From: Phlebotomus papatasi
Taxonomy: Eukaryota; Arthropoda; Insecta; Diptera; Psychodidae
Direction: 5' to 3'
NCBI RefSeq assembly: GCF_024763615.1
Contig: NC_077223.1
Span: 48,856,627-48,920,626, forward strand
DNA length: 64,000 nt
The notes beneath the pieces are model-generated. The model saw nothing but the letters and a program-made list of their open reading frames with translations, had not been told where the DNA came from and searched no databases. Positions 1 through 11,820 of the stretch are shown here, piece by piece. The number at the start of each line of letters is the position of its first letter. The stretch's first letter is position 1. The position numbers and the translations under genes were made by a program.

Positions 1-135
1 CAACATATACTCTTATTTTCGCTGTTCGGAAGGTATTAATCTGATATGTGACACCATGATAAGAATTCATTCAGTGAAATGAATATTTTTTTATAATAAT
101 ACTGGAAAACGATTGCAATTGTGTTTTTTTCGATA

Positions 136-620
136 TACAGTAAAAAAAAATATGTAAAATTGTACTACTATAATAATACAAAATCGACCATTATAGCGAC
201 CATTATGGCTTAAGTTGTTTAATTTCAAAATGTTTAAAAAATACACAACATTTTGTTAATTTATCGTCACGTAATTGAAAATTACCACTATTATTGTTGA
301 AAAATTTTCAACAATGCTGTTTAATTCGAAAATGTTAAAATTTTTACAGCATTATAGTGGTAATTTTTGTAATTTTACTACTATAATAGTGGTAAATTGT
401 GCCGTGATGTCTCTACAGAGTAAAAAAATATGTAGAATTTTAACACTATAATAGTGTGAAATCGGACAATTTAATTACTTAATTGCGATCTGTGTAAAAT
501 TTCCTACTATTATAGTCGTAAACATTTTTCAACAATGTTTTGTGATGGATTTAAAATTTGATGGATTTATAATAGTATTATTATAATTTTTCACAGTATT
601 ATAGTGTAAAAAAAACACAA
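136..620. repeat. Degenerate AT-rich direct repeats with small palindromes
   Basis: A block near 138-190 recurs near 415-475: both read AGTAAAAAAAAATATGTA-like, then ACTATAATA, then AAATCG. The downstream parts also recur, each containing TTTTTCAACAAT. A perfect palindrome TTGTTGAAAAATTTTCAACAA sits near 293-313, and the word ACTATAATAGT appears repeatedly. This looks like two diverged copies, about 275 bp apart, of an AT-rich repeat. No termini or target duplication could be fixed, so the class is unknown. Confidence 0.4.
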
Positions 621-677
621 CTTTATGGTATTTTTTGTCACATGATCAGAAACATCATGTCAAGCCTTGTGTATAGT

Positions 678-775
678 TAAACAAAAGTTATTGAATATTT
701 AAACAAAAGTTGTTGAATTTTGAGACAAAAGTTGTTGATTTTTTATACAAAAGTTGTGTAAAAATTGTTGAATTT
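678..775. repeat. Short minisatellite, about four units of about 24 bp
   Basis: The word ACAAAAGTTGTTGAATTTT recurs four times with small variations (ACAAAAGTTATTGAATATTT, ACAAAAGTTGTTGATTTTTT, ACAAAAGTTGTGTAAAAATT). The unit is about 24 bp and imperfect. It directly follows the AT-rich repeat block. Confidence 0.55.
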
Positions 776-779
776 CCAT

Positions 780-2800
780 TTAAGACTTATACTTCAGTCG
801 AGATGCTTTTCATTGGGCAAAAGTGTGTAGTTTTTTTTTTAATTAGGGGTCCATCTGGAAGATGATTGCCCCATGTAGTTTTTTTCCCAGAAATTTGTAT
901 TATCATCTGACAGCATCTCATAATATAAAAATTTTACTAGTTAAAGAACCTAATATCATATTTTCCATAACAATTAGAGAAAAGGGAGGAAAACAATTCC
1001 ATTTCAAATTAAAATAGTTTGGTATGGTGTCGTCAATATGTAGTTAATTTGGAGAAATAATGTTAGACTATGTTGGCTTAACAATATTAATTAGAGGGTG
1101 TCACATATAATTGTATCCTTTCTCCTCTTCTCTAAATATAGTGGCATAATTACGTATACATAAAAATACATGTTCTCTCAGTCAATTGAAAATTAACGTA
1201 ATTACTTCCCAGTCCAAGTTGCATTTACAGACTTGCTTTACCTTTGCTCTCAGCCTCACGAACTAGAAAGGATAATTTATTTATGCTTTATCATTTATTG
1301 TTGGATGTGCTGAATATTTCTAAAATAAAATCCTTTTTTTTGCAAATCATCTACGATCCCAAGAGTATGAAGAAAATCGATCCATTCCGGTTACTTCAAC
1401 AAGATATAAAATTTTGCCAATTAATACTGGAAATTTTTGGGTTGAACTTTAAAATAGTTCTTTTCGTAAATACCTCTAAAAACAACAGTAAAAAATGATA
1501 CATAAAAATGTTAGAAAATCGTATAAAGAAGTGTTAAGATTTTAAAATCACAACAATTAAATGAAGTTGTTGAAAAGTCGTTTAATATTATGAGCAAACA
1601 CTAAATTATCAATTGATTTATTTTATTGACTCTTTTTGGTCTGGTAGTTCTTTAGAAAATTAAGCTTGGACCAATTTATTGGATGTGAGATTAAGTAATG
1701 AATAAAATTATAATGTTTTTTACTTGGGTTTTCTGATTCTAGACTGGAGTTTTGGAGGTAACAAAAATTGAGAGATTAATTTCAAGTCATTCATCATAAT
1801 TTAGACTCAAAAATCCTTTTTCTAAATCCTGAAAAATTGATATTTCATAATTTTCTTGATTTTTTAGTGTGCCTATGAAATAAATTTCTGATAATTTATT
1901 TTTTTTATAATTTACATTTTCAGATAAGAATTACGAGCTGCACATTTCCCGCTAATTGGGAACTGCTGTAACGAGCTCCAGTTAACTATTTATTAGTTCG
2001 CCATTTTGTAATATTTTTTTTCAAAAAATTATGCAAGCTTTTTAATGTATAAAAATATACCAAAACTTTGAAAAAACTTGGGCGCACCTCTGGTTTCTAA
2101 AGAGAAATTGAGAAAAATAACTGATTTTTAGTCTCCTTGGAAAGCCTCTTAACCTAAACTTTGTTCTAGCAGAAAAACAAATGCATTTCGAAATGTCAGA
2201 GGAAAATTAAATAGAGTTGAAGATTAAGTCGAGATTTTGCTTTACCGAAAGGATTTTCGCACATCAGTGTTTTCCATTTACGCTCCTGAAGTGCCTGTCT
2301 GAAGTCTAGTGGTCAATCTTTTGTGTTTTGGATTTTTTTTTACTCTTCCCTCGTCCTTAGTTGTTTATTTATTTATTTTTTTGAATTCCAAGTGGTATAT
2401 AATTCTGTCTCAATTTGTACAAAATATCCATCACATAATAACAAATAAAAAATTAGAAAGATATCACACTTTCATGATGGTATTCCCTTTTTCTCTTTTG
2501 TGTTTTAGCAATATTAGATAGCTAGTAGAAAAGCATAGTATATACGTTAAAAACTTTTAAAATAATCGGTATCATCGGTATAAACTAAATTTATGCATTA
2601 TCAGCTGTTGCTGCATTTAAGCTATAATTTATTTAAAGAAAAGTCTTATATAGAGAGTGGATATGTATCTATGTATAAAATTTCTAGTGTCTTTATACAT
2701 ATATTTTTTCGTTTTCAAAGCAATATTGTTTGTTCAATAATTATATGTAGAAACAAACAACATGTGAAATGAACAGAAAGGGAGGTCAGAGGTATGTCTC
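780..2800. other. AT-rich single-copy-looking DNA, no gene seen
   Basis: No copy elsewhere in the window, no inverted termini and no convincing ORF. Two short frames (84 aa at 1244-1498; 70 aa at 2309-2521) have the composition of translated AT-rich noncoding DNA, with runs of F, L, I and K, and no recognisable motif. Confidence 0.5.
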
Positions 2801-2829
2801 ACTGATAACTCGTTTTATTTTCATTCGTT

Positions 2830-2995
2830 TAGGCAACTGAGAACGCGATTCCTTACTACCAACATACAACTCGCAATCGAATTTGCATGCATTCTAAATT
2901 GCAACACCCCGATTTGGAAACATTCGGAGGTTGTCTAAAAAGACTCTCAGCTACCATAAGCTTATTTGGTCCTTACCAGTGGTTTAGGTTTTCAT
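2830..2995. repeat. One-ended fragment of a hairpin-ended repeat family
   Basis: Contains ACTCGCAATCGAATTTGCAT followed by CTCAGCTACCATAAGCTTAT and a CCAGTGG end. The same order of words is found in the terminal parts of the MITE at 18827-19052, at the right end of the 1.8-kb repeat (15.3 and 22.0 kb), near 59290-59350 and near 62700-62830. Only one terminus is visible here. Confidence 0.5.
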
Positions 2996-3334
2996 TCATT
3001 TTATGCTTTTGAGGTAAGTAAAATAAATATTTCGTTCATACAAATCCGGACAATCGCCTTTTTGATTTTTTTAAGACCGAAGTTCAACTACTCGCAGGGG
3101 CTCTTTTCGCTCCGATTTAGTCAAATGGAGATATTTTGAAAGGTTTTATCTAACCCGATTGCATCGCTTTCAAATGGTAATGAACAGACTTAAGTGTCGG
3201 TTATTGATTTATAATAATGATCATAATAATAATGTTTAACCATTAACCAATTTTTTCTTATTTAAAACAAGTTGCTAATAAGTTAGGAACCTTTGAAAGA
3301 TGTCCAAAAAAGGATACCTTTGAGGGATATGCCT

Positions 3335-3470
3335 AGCGCACAATAACTTTTGTTTTGTAAACATGTTTTTAATATCTCAGTGAGAGTGAATGAAACCTAG
3401 ATCTAGTGATCTCACTCGCTCTTATAGGAAATTTTGAAAACATATTTACAAACAAATGTTATTGTGCGCT
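3335..3470. mobile_element. Hairpin MITE, about 136 bp, AGCGCACAATAAC termini
   Basis: Left end AGCGCACAATAACTTTTGTT is mirrored at the right end (3438-3470), which reads AAACAAATGTTATTGTGCGC plus T. The imperfect homology continues outwards through GGATAT (left) and ATATCC (right), so the true termini may lie about 10 bp further out. The loop carries TCAGTGAGAG and CTCACTCGCTC. Non-autonomous, with no ORF. No unambiguous target duplication, so the superfamily is not assigned. Confidence 0.7.
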
Positions 3471-3482
3471 GGACAATATCCT

Positions 3483-3862
<380 letters not shown>

Positions 3863-4427
3863 TTTAAGGAAACACAATTAATTCAGTGGATTATAAATTA
3901 AATCGCGACCGAATCATTAATGTGTATTATAGAACTCGTGGGAGAATTATAGTTATCATAAGGAGGGCCAACCCCTGCAAAATCCCAAACGTACTCTTTG
4001 ACAATCAGGGAGAGACTGATTATAATAGATATGAGTCAGGGGCCTATAAAGCCTAATAAAAAGTCAAGCTGTTGTTCACTTTTCCTTGTAAAAATTTTGC
4101 AGATATTGCATCGCGACTTAAACAAATTTCCTCGTAGTTCTTGTATTATTTCGGCGAACATTATGAAATATATATTTTTAGATAGCTTTTAATGCACGAT
4201 TTCGAAATATATCAGACTGATAAGTCAATTCTCTTTAGGAAAAAACTTTCCAATAGTCTTCAGTGGCTTCAGTGGCACTGCTCAAAAACGTATGGAAAAA
4301 TGAAATGTCGAGAGGCCCCTGAATGAGTATAGACGTCACACTTAAAGTAACGACTTCTTTCCCAGAGAGCATAGATACGAAAGTTACTACTCGTATAATA
4401 CTACTACGCTCTGCGTAGTGGTCAATA

Positions 4428-4520
4428 GCATTTTTATTAAAAGGTGATTTTGGCTGAGATTCTTTACAATCTCACTTTTTTGTTTTTCTAGGTGAAATCT
4501 GACATCGACAAGGTCCAAAT
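4428..4520. repeat. Terminal fragment of the 1.8-kb repeat superfamily
   Basis: Reads GTCAATAGCATTTTTATTAA, then CTGAGATTCTTTACAATCTC (a short hairpin), then TTTTTCTAGGTGAAATCTGACATCG. The same string recurs at 7398-7486, and the hairpin corresponds to GGTGAGATTCTTAACAATCTC at the left end of the 1.8-kb copies. Homology is lost after about 4520. Confidence 0.55.
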
Positions 4521-5004
4521 TTCTACATTTTTATGTTACTAAAGCAGACCCATGTTCACAAAAATCATTTATTTAGTAAAGCTTCTCGTATGACTTCTGC
4601 AGTTGAGTTTTTAAAAGCACATTGAAATGAAATTTTTTAATACATTCTAAATATATATTTAAAGGAAAAACAAAGTGATTTGACAGAATAGTCACATCAA
4701 AGATCACAACCATAATTTTAATTTATTTATTTGCTTGGCTGAAATTACACTTACACTAGCCGAAATTTGGCATAGTTACCCAATGTTTTGCAAAAAAAAG
4801 AACAAGTGAGAAAAAATTAGAATTTCCAACGAAGTTGTATACATCGAATACTTACACAGCTAGTGAAGAAACATTTCCGCTAATTGGATTCAGGGGTTGA
4901 AAACCAACGCTGAGACGGGCGGTGGACGCATGGTTAATGAGAATAAGTTATTACTATTTTATTATATACTTGATTATTAATTAAGCAAGTTTTTTAAACT
5001 AATT
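4521..5004. other. Intergenic DNA with a possible MITE scrap
   Basis: No gene seen. Near 4738-4785 the words GCTGAAATTACACTTAC and CCGAAATTTGGCATAGTTAC echo the termini of the MITE at 5007-5431, probably an old broken relative. Confidence 0.4.
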
Positions 5005-5006
5005 TA

Positions 5007-5431
5007 GGGTAAGTGTGCCAAATTTCGGCATAGTTGCATGCAAGTGCCAAAGTCTCAAGTTTGAAATGTAATATCTTTAATAGAAATTGGTTTTTTTAAC
5101 CTTCTTCTTAAGGAGTGTTGCTTGGAACCCTTTAGACAGTTTATCGTCTTTATTTACCCTAAAATCATTCTTAAAACATTTTAAAATATATAAAAATGTT
5201 GACATAGCTTTGGTGCCCTATTTCGGCCACATTCATTCTCATAGTTCCTTGCCCTTCAGGAATTCTTCCAATGCTTTTTTCACGTCATCTCGTTTGTCGA
5301 AGCTACATTTTTTGTTATTCTTTTGCATTGTATAATCTCTAGGGTATGTAAAAACTAAAAATTCATGGAAATTCGAGGAACAAAAAAGGTGGCCGAAATT
5401 GTAAGCTGGCCGGAATTTGGCACACTTACCC
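5007..5431. mobile_element. TA-flanked MITE family GGGTAAGTGTGCC, copy 1
   Basis: Termini GGGTAAGTGTGCCAAATTTC and its inverted partner GGAATTTGGCACACTTACCC, flanked by TA on both sides (5005-5006, 5432-5433). About 425 bp. Further copies: 38963-39389 and 49485-49912 (both inverted relative to this one) and 58767-59178. Just inside one end the motif AATTYCGGCC is repeated at 17-18 bp spacing. TA duplication and size fit a Tc1/mariner-type non-autonomous element. No coding capacity. Confidence 0.85.
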
Positions 5432-5433
5432 TA

Positions 5434-7070
5434 CGCATTGAAAATACTAATTTATTGCAGTAAATCGGATTATGTTTGAGCCAAAATTGTTCATACAAAA
5501 AAGAGAACATATATTCATTAACGTTACCAAACGGATAAACCATATAATATCAAGAAATTTTCCCAGTTTCCTTTTCTCCATTAGTTAACATTTAGCATAC
5601 TATTGACCACATTAGCGTGATCTATTGTATAATGCAAAAGACTGGAAGAGAGTAAAATTGAAGCGGCAGTGGCATAAAATGGAGATTGCGTGTCCACTTT
5701 TTCGATTTAACTGTTGAGCATTGACGGTTATTGACGTGTCACAGTTTCCCTCCGTGCGGTGTAATTGATTGAGAGTGAGAGAGAGCTTTCTGCACATGTC
5801 GTACCCATGGGAATCATAACTTCGCATAGGGCACATTTGACACACACCATGTTCCCATGCAATCGAGACTGAGTTTGAGGGTGATGGGTAAAAAAAGAAG
5901 GGCAACGTTTTTGAGTGAGAGTTATTCACACCAATTTCTCTAACAATTTTGATTGACTGACACCTGCAGAATGGGTGGCAATTGCACACACTACTTTCTC
6001 TGCATATCATTTTAATCATGCTGCAGCAGTGTCTGATGGAGAATTTTGCAAATGTTCCGTCGTCTCCTCCTTGACATACACTCCCGGGAAACGTCACCCC
6101 TTTCTTATACTCACCCACTGTCACTTCAAGGGACATTGCAAAAGGGACGATAAGTTAAAATATTTATCTTTATTTATTCTTCTACTTTTTTAATTAATTT
6201 TTTTCTTATAAAAAATAGCTTCCGGGTTTACAATAGTTTACTTAGTTGTAAAGTTTAGGAAATTTCAAAAAGGAAATTTAAATAAATTAATTCATAATTG
6301 CTGTTCTTATAATGCCATTTTCAGCTTCTATGTAAGGGTGTGAACATTTTAACAATAAAGTAAATGAAACGACATAGGAAAATTTGATTTCTTGAACTCC
6401 ACAGAGGGAGCAATATATTGTCACGAATATGCTTCGTGAGAACCTAGCGATATATTAAATAATCACCCCTCCGCCCCCCAAATCTCAACAAAGTAACCTT
6501 GGCTTTTCCACAGCCCAACGGCGCAATTTCCAAGGATTATGCTTTGAGTGTGAAGTTTAGTCTTAAGCACATACTTCGGTAAGGAAACACGTATGCTTTT
6601 GACTAAGGAGTCGGTTTTTGTGGTACTGACAACAACAAAAGGAGATGAGTTGAATTTTCTGCTATACGGTCCAGTTATCAATTCTCATAAACAGATTTGC
6701 GCGAATTTAGGTTTCTTGGAAAGTTTATGGAATGAAACTCCTGACGAGCTTGAAATCGCTTCAAGTGCTTATAAATCGGGAATGAAGTTGTCATAAAATG
6801 ATAGAATTTGCTTAAAGTTAAGTGTATTAATTATTCTCTATTTTATGACATTTTTATTTAAATTGTTTCAGAACCTTTTTTTAATATCGATCATTTTTTA
6901 CTAACGGAAACATTGGATCTCTCTTTATTTTCACAGATTTATTCCTTACAAAGCGTAAGTAAAGAATGAAATTCTGAATATCAAGAAGAGTCTAGTGCTT
7001 TTGGCCATTTTCTGCTTTCTCTAAAGCCGATAAAAAAAATATCTTGAAAACGTGTTGTTTGTTCTATAAT
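5434..7070. other. Mostly single-copy-looking DNA, no supported gene
   Basis: Includes a GC-richer island at about 5640-6130. A 174-codon minus frame crosses it (5612-6136), but it shows no domain, no repeated motif and no splice context that I can recognise. At 6393-6425 the words GAACTCCACAGAGGGAGCAA match the hairpin motif of the dispersed family at 24690-25170. Otherwise nothing recognised. Confidence 0.4.
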
Positions 7071-7102
7071 GGTCTCTACGCACTAGAGGAATTTATGTCC
7101 AT

Positions 7103-7330
7103 TATCATCATCATCATTTTCAACCGCTTATCTCTATTGGGGTCGCGGCCCATAATATCCAAATTAGCAGCCCACGCTTGTCGATACTCCGCCACTTCAG
7201 GAAGATGTTCTGGTTCGATCCCAACTTGCTCTAAGGCAAGATTCTGAATTTGATTCAGCCACCTCGTTCTAGGTCTGCCTCGAAGTTGACGTCTCACAAT
7301 GGCTTGCATAGTTTTTCTGAGGAATCTTTT
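7103..7330 (-). pseudogene. 5'-truncated non-LTR retrotransposon tail with perfect 12-bp TSD
   Basis: The minus strand encodes the end of an ORF2-like protein. It has RRQLRGRPRTRWLNQIQNL, a basic RGRP..RW motif typical of the C-terminal region downstream of the reverse transcriptase in several LINE clades (RTE- or jockey-like), then RQAWAANLD and GRDPNRDKRLK. It then runs into an (ATG)n tail, seen as CATCATCATCAT on the plus strand. ATTTATGTCCAT occurs exactly on both sides (7091-7102 and 7331-7342), a 12-bp target-site duplication. The reverse transcriptase and endonuclease are absent. Clade is uncertain. The target is part of a MITE end (compare 44278-44380). Confidence 0.85.
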
Positions 7331-7394
7331 ATTTATGTCCATATATGACAGTTTTTTTTAAAAGCGTAAACAATTTGCTTTAACATTTTTCTTC

Positions 7395-8000
7395 ATAAAA
7401 GTCAATAGCATTTCCATTAAAAAGTGGTGTTAGCTGAGATTCTTTACAATCTCACCTTTTTGTTTTTCTAGGTGAAATCTGACATCGTCAGATCGGGCCC
7501 AAATTTCGGATTTACACGTTTTGACACTCATAGATCACGCATATTATGTTCGCTAAAAATCTATTTTCGTGGACATCTGTCCCGTCTGTCTCGTCTGTCC
7601 CGTCCGTCTTGTCCGGCGCGTCCGTCTCGTCCGTACCGTCCGTCTCGTCCGTCCCGTCGTCTCAACCGTCTCGTCCGTCTCGTCCGTCCCCTCCGTCGTA
7701 TAAGCACTTCTGGAGAGAGAACGAAAAGAGATATCGTCAACCGGTTTTCGGCAAATGTTAAATGCCGATTGGGGACTCGAAGTTGGTGATGTCACATTCA
7801 CCACCCCACCCCCCTTCGGCTTTTTTAGAATACCCAGAATTTTGATTAATAACTCAGCCCTTATGGTATCGAACGATCTCAAATTGTAGTAGGAATTCGG
7901 TGTCAGTCCATTGATTGGATGGTGAACTTCAGAGTGCAGAATTCTAAGAAAGTCCAATTGCAGTGCATTCTGCATTCATCGTCGAAACGTCGTGAAGAAT
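7395..8000. repeat. Diverged relative of the 1.8-kb repeat
   Basis: Order of features matches the first 400 bp of the 1.8-kb copies at 13571 and 20300: a GAGATTCTTTACAATCTCAC hairpin, GGTGAAATCTGACATCG, a GC-rich tandem repeat, GATATCGTCAACCGGTTTTC (GATATCGACTTGCGGTTTTC there), a C-rich CACCCCACCCCCC stretch, and CCCTTATGGTATCGAACGAT. It is broken off by the TIR element that starts at 8045. No protein is encoded; the ORFs here are readings through the minisatellite. Confidence 0.6.
7566..7697. repeat. GTCCGTCTC-type minisatellite
   Basis: About 130 bp built from CGTCCGTCTCGTCCGTCCCG-like words with a 5-bp sub-period (CGTCT, CGTCC). The 1.8-kb repeats have (CCGG)n at the equivalent place, and a related family at 24.8 kb has CCGTCTGT. 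Frames through it give artificial S/P/R or R/T-rich peptides. Confidence 0.85.
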
Positions 8001-8044
8001 TAAAGAAAAAAAAAGAACGGTATATTTTTCCGTTCAATGTTATA

Positions 8045-9161
8045 GGGGAGACTGGGGCAAAATTTTTCAATTCTAAAATTTTAAAATTCGGTATCTTCAT
8101 AGAAAAAAGAGGCCGAGGCTACAAATTTTTATCATAGATTGCCTTCATGAACCTCAATAAACGTCAAAGGTTTTAAGGATTTCGAGCAAGGAATATAGAT
8201 CATAAAAAAATATTGAAATTTTGAGCCCTGTTTTTAAAATATTTGCCTATCAGGAGATATCAATTTTCATTAACTTACTTTCCGAAATTGATGCATTAGT
8301 GTGTGTTTTTTATATAATTTGGATATCGTGAACACGAATCTGTTTTTCGTTTATAAATTTTATAAACTGATTTTTCTCGAGAATTAGTTTAATTAAAAAT
8401 AAACACTTGGGGTAAAATTTGTCAGAAGGCATGGGGCAATAAGTGGCAAAAAACGAATAATTCCGACATTTCACATGGCGAAAAGACACATCCAGTCACT
8501 GGTTCTGATTAAACTACAGATGATTTCTGATGCAGCACAATTCCAACAGGAAGAGATTAAATTATTTTTTGAAGAATTCCCAACATTCCAAATGTGTTTT
8601 TAAGGCCTAATTTTTCTCTGGAGTTCCATAAACACAAAACACTATCTTCCACTTTTCCTCCTCATACCTTCAAACCTTCATACCTTCATACCTTTTTGCT
8701 ATGTGACATTTACTCGGAAAACTTCGTTCAGTTCAACTCGCCCAATTCGCTCTTCTGCCATTTCTTTCCAAAAACAGCTTTTGGAAAATAATTTGAAAAA
8801 CACATTTAAATATAAAAAAGTGGTTTGCATAAAGTTATGAAGGAATAAATTTTCTATCAAAATATTTCAATTGAATATTTCTTTGATTCACGAGAACCCA
8901 TAACAAAACGAAAAAAATGACAAAAAATACCCCACGTCTGACAAAATTTACCCCAGCTGTTTTGAGAATTTACACAAAATTATTTTTTGGAAAATGGCTC
9001 GGAAAGTGCATTTACTTTTGAGTTAGAGGAATATAACTTCGGCAAAGTTGTAGGTCAGTAAATTTCCTATAAGAATATGCTAAATAGAAATCATTCAGAT
9101 TCACTGATAACTTGCGAAAAAATAAAATATCCGTTTTGGCAAATTTTGCCCCAGTCTCCCC
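8045..9161. mobile_element. TA-flanked TIR element, family GGGGAGACTGGGGC, copy 1
   Basis: Left terminus GGGGAGACTGGGGCAAAATT, right terminus AAATTTTGCCCCAGTCTCCC, flanked by TA (8043-8044, 9162-9163). 1117 bp. A second copy at 45980-46877 shares inner sequence in opposite orientation, for example AAAACGGATATTTTATTTTT near the end. No ORF longer than about 65 codons, so non-autonomous. TA duplication suggests Tc1/mariner. Confidence 0.85.
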
Positions 9162-9375
9162 TAACTGAGCCTAAGAGGTTTCGATTAAAAAAAAATAAGC
9201 CAACACCGAACCGACCCCCCTGACCCGAGTTATAAAAATCATTAGTAAAAAGTTATTTTTGGATACATGTAAACTAATAATATTCTACCTTATAGTTATA
9301 TTGTCCGGATAGAAGAATTTTTGTTGTTTTTTGTAAATATGGTTAGTCACATCACAGCTAAATTGGATCCACGTA

Positions 9376-9587
9376 AGGTAAAGTGCCCTCGAGTCGACCG
9401 GTCCCTCGACTCGATCGGTGGTCAATATTCGAATGTTTTAATGATGAATTTCTATAAAATTGTCACTGATCCGTATTTATTTATGGAATAATTGACCTAT
9501 TAATGTTAGATCATACGTCAAATATTAGTGCAAATAAAAATCAATTGAATAAATAACTCTACCGGTCGACTTGAGGGCACTTTACCT
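9376..9587. mobile_element. TA-flanked MITE with CTCGAGTCGACC ends
   Basis: Left end AGGTAAAGTGCCCTCGAGTC and right end ACTTGAGGGCACTTTACCT are inverted copies, flanked by TA (9374-9375, 9588-9589). On the left the 17-bp word CCCTCGAGTCGACCGGT is followed directly by CCCTCGACTCGATCGGT, a tandem duplicate; the right end has one unit. 212 bp, no coding capacity. Confidence 0.85.
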
Positions 9588-9802
9588 TACCCAGAAATAT
9601 TGAAATAGTTTTATTAAAAAAAAATATTTTGGAAGGTATATGAATCATCTAAATCTAAAACATTTCAAAATCCTTTTGAAGAAACTTATCAAATCTTATT
9701 AGCCCGAATTGCCTTATCGATCGTTTTGAAATACACCCTAGCAATTTAATAAATTTATTAACCAAAAATGTTTATATTTTTAATGAATTAATATGATCAG
9801 GC

Positions 9803-10091
9803 GGGTCCAGTCAAAATCCCGAACGCCAAAATCCCGAAAGCCAAAATCTGGAATTCTTAAAAGTGTCATAGCTACTCCCATTATTACATTAGCGCTTGCT
9901 GGAGGCAAAGGGAAATTTTCTGTGTCTTGGGAAATTATTCTACACATTATCCTCCACTCCATATAATTTCATCCCTTTCAGAATTTTGAACATTCGGGAT
10001 TTTGGCTTTCGGGATTTTGGCCCTTTCGCGATTTTGGCGTTCGAGATTTTAGCTTTCTGGATTTTGGCTTTCGGGATTTTGGTTGCCTCCA
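9803..10091. mobile_element. 289-bp TIR element built from CCAAAATCCCGAAAG units, 8-bp TSD
   Basis: Flanked by GATCAGGC on both sides (9795-9802 and 10092-10099), a perfect 8-bp duplication. Starts GGGTCCAGTCAAAATCCCG and ends GGGATTTTGGTTGCCTCCA. Each end is an array of CAAAATCCCGAAAGC-like 15-16-bp units: about three on the left, six or more on the right in inverted orientation. The centre is unique. A second copy lies at 59426-59708 in the other orientation. 8-bp duplications fit the hAT or P superfamilies. Confidence 0.85.
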
Positions 10092-10175
10092 GATCAGGCA
10101 TATCAGCTTGAATATGTAAATTTTAGTTATTTTTTTACATGGCTATTTTGAAGTAAAATGCTCGACTGCCCTTAA

Positions 10176-10314
10176 GGCGTCTACACATTGGGAGCAATTT
10201 TCGTCAAAAATTGCGTTTTTGACAGAAATTTGACGTTTCCCCCTACAACGCTGCAGGGAATTTCCTTCAAAAATGCAATTTTTGACAAAAATTGCTCCCA
10301 ATGTGTAGAGGCCA
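10176..10314. mobile_element. TTAA-flanked MITE, GGCGTCTACACATTG ends
   Basis: Flanked by TTAA (10172-10175, 10315-10318). Left end GGCGTCTACACATTGGGAGC, then AATTTTCGTCAAAAATTGC; the right end mirrors it (GCAATTTTTGACAAAAATTG, CTCCCAATGTGTAG). 139 bp. TTAA targets suggest piggyBac or Kolobok mobilisation. Its terminal TCTACACATT is also the terminus of the large foldback at 11559, and a decayed copy lies at 37168-37290. Confidence 0.8.
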
Positions 10315-10329
10315 TTAAGGATAATTTAC

Positions 10330-11554
10330 GGTTGGTAAATAAATAAGTAATTTTAAATTTATGAACTTCTCAAAATTTTAATACCAAGATCAAAAAGTTT
10401 TATTTCAAATAAAAGATGGAATCGAAAGTGCCTAAATTGATCAACCCCTTGAATACGTATGCGGGACATTGCAGTTGAATTTAGTGTTGGATATTTGCAT
10501 GTCGGAATTCATCTGTACTGGGGAATCCTCTCTCTTTCCCAATCCCTTTCACCATGTTTAGTTAAATGTAGCGAGATGCAACAACTAAAATTGTTATACG
10601 TGGCACCAGGCGCCTCCATCTCGACATTTGGAGTCTTACGTGGAAATGACTAGGGGTTGGGTGGTGAGTTTTCCACACGGAAGTACTCGTGATGCCATTT
10701 AATGGGAGCGACATGCACGGGTTGAGATATCCAGAGTTGGCTGCAGAACTTTTCTGTCGTCCAATATAAAGAGAGTTTGGTTTTCGGGGCGATGATATAA
10801 GAGTTTGTACCATGATTTTTTCGATACAGCATCATTCGAATAGATCAGTTATATTTGGATATTTTCTTTCTTTCTTTAGAATTTAGATAATGAAAATTTC
10901 ATTCTAAAATGCACTAAAGCCCGTCAATCTACACCTGTCTTTTTGCGATGTGGCGAAATATCCAAAGTGAAGGGATATGTGAATGTGATCTTGTGGGAAA
11001 TTAGACACTGTAGATGATGCATTACTTTAATAAAACACATGCATCATGAGAAATCTGAGATGTATTCGCTGTGATATTCATGGAGGTTGCCTCCCATGGG
11101 GAGGCAGTATAGCACATATCCATTCTTACTATTGTTGATTTGCGACAGAAATGGATATAACATCTATAGAAATAATTCGGCAAAACACTTCAAAACACCA
11201 TCTCCATATCGCATAGGGAGTTTGTTCAATTTCTCTTTGGTTGCCGCAGAAATTGAATTGCAATGGTGGGGTTGAATTGTGTATCCAGGATATTATAATT
11301 CTTGACAAGTCACATTGCAGTGATTTCCATTTTAAACATGCGCATTTTGGAAGTGTGATAAGAACTGACTAAAACTGCTGTGCACTTTTTGAACAAACTG
11401 GTGTTTTTGACTTACCTTTACTTAACATTTGAGGTATTATAACAGCTCGATCTCTAAAGTGCTGCACATTATGCGCAAAGATGATATTGTTACTTGACCT
11501 GCAAAGTCTAATTTCGCATTTAGTTAAATATTAACGCTCAAGCTTTATGGCGTA
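10330..11554. other. Single-copy-looking DNA, no supported gene
   Basis: More balanced composition around 10460-10820. Overlapping frames exist on both strands (64, 83 and 61 aa), but none has a recognisable motif. I see no repeat copies. It could be intron or intergenic DNA. Confidence 0.4.
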
Positions 11555-11820
11555 TAAAGGTGTCTACACATTATAAGAAATTTCTATCAAAAATGAGCTT
11601 CAAGAAGTGTTCTTCAAGAAAAATGCCTACACATTGGTGAGAATTTTTGACAAAAAGATGGATTTTTGAAGAAAATTTGTCTAATGTGTAGACAAATTTC
11701 TTCAAAAAGCACATCCAATTGAAGGTAATTTCCATCAAAAATTTTTGAAAAAAATTACCCGCTACACATTGGAATAAAATTCATCAAAGTCATTCTTGAC
11801 AGAATTCTTGAAGGAAATCA

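Noticed and set aside
5612..6136. 174-codon minus-strand ORF, among the longest in the window
   Set aside because: No recognisable domain, repeated motif or splice context, and overlapping plus-strand frames are also open. Length alone is weak evidence in this composition.
7472..7975. Arg/Ser/Thr-rich ORFs on both strands
   Set aside because: Translations of the CCGTCTCGT-type minisatellite; all frames are open because the repeat lacks stop codons.
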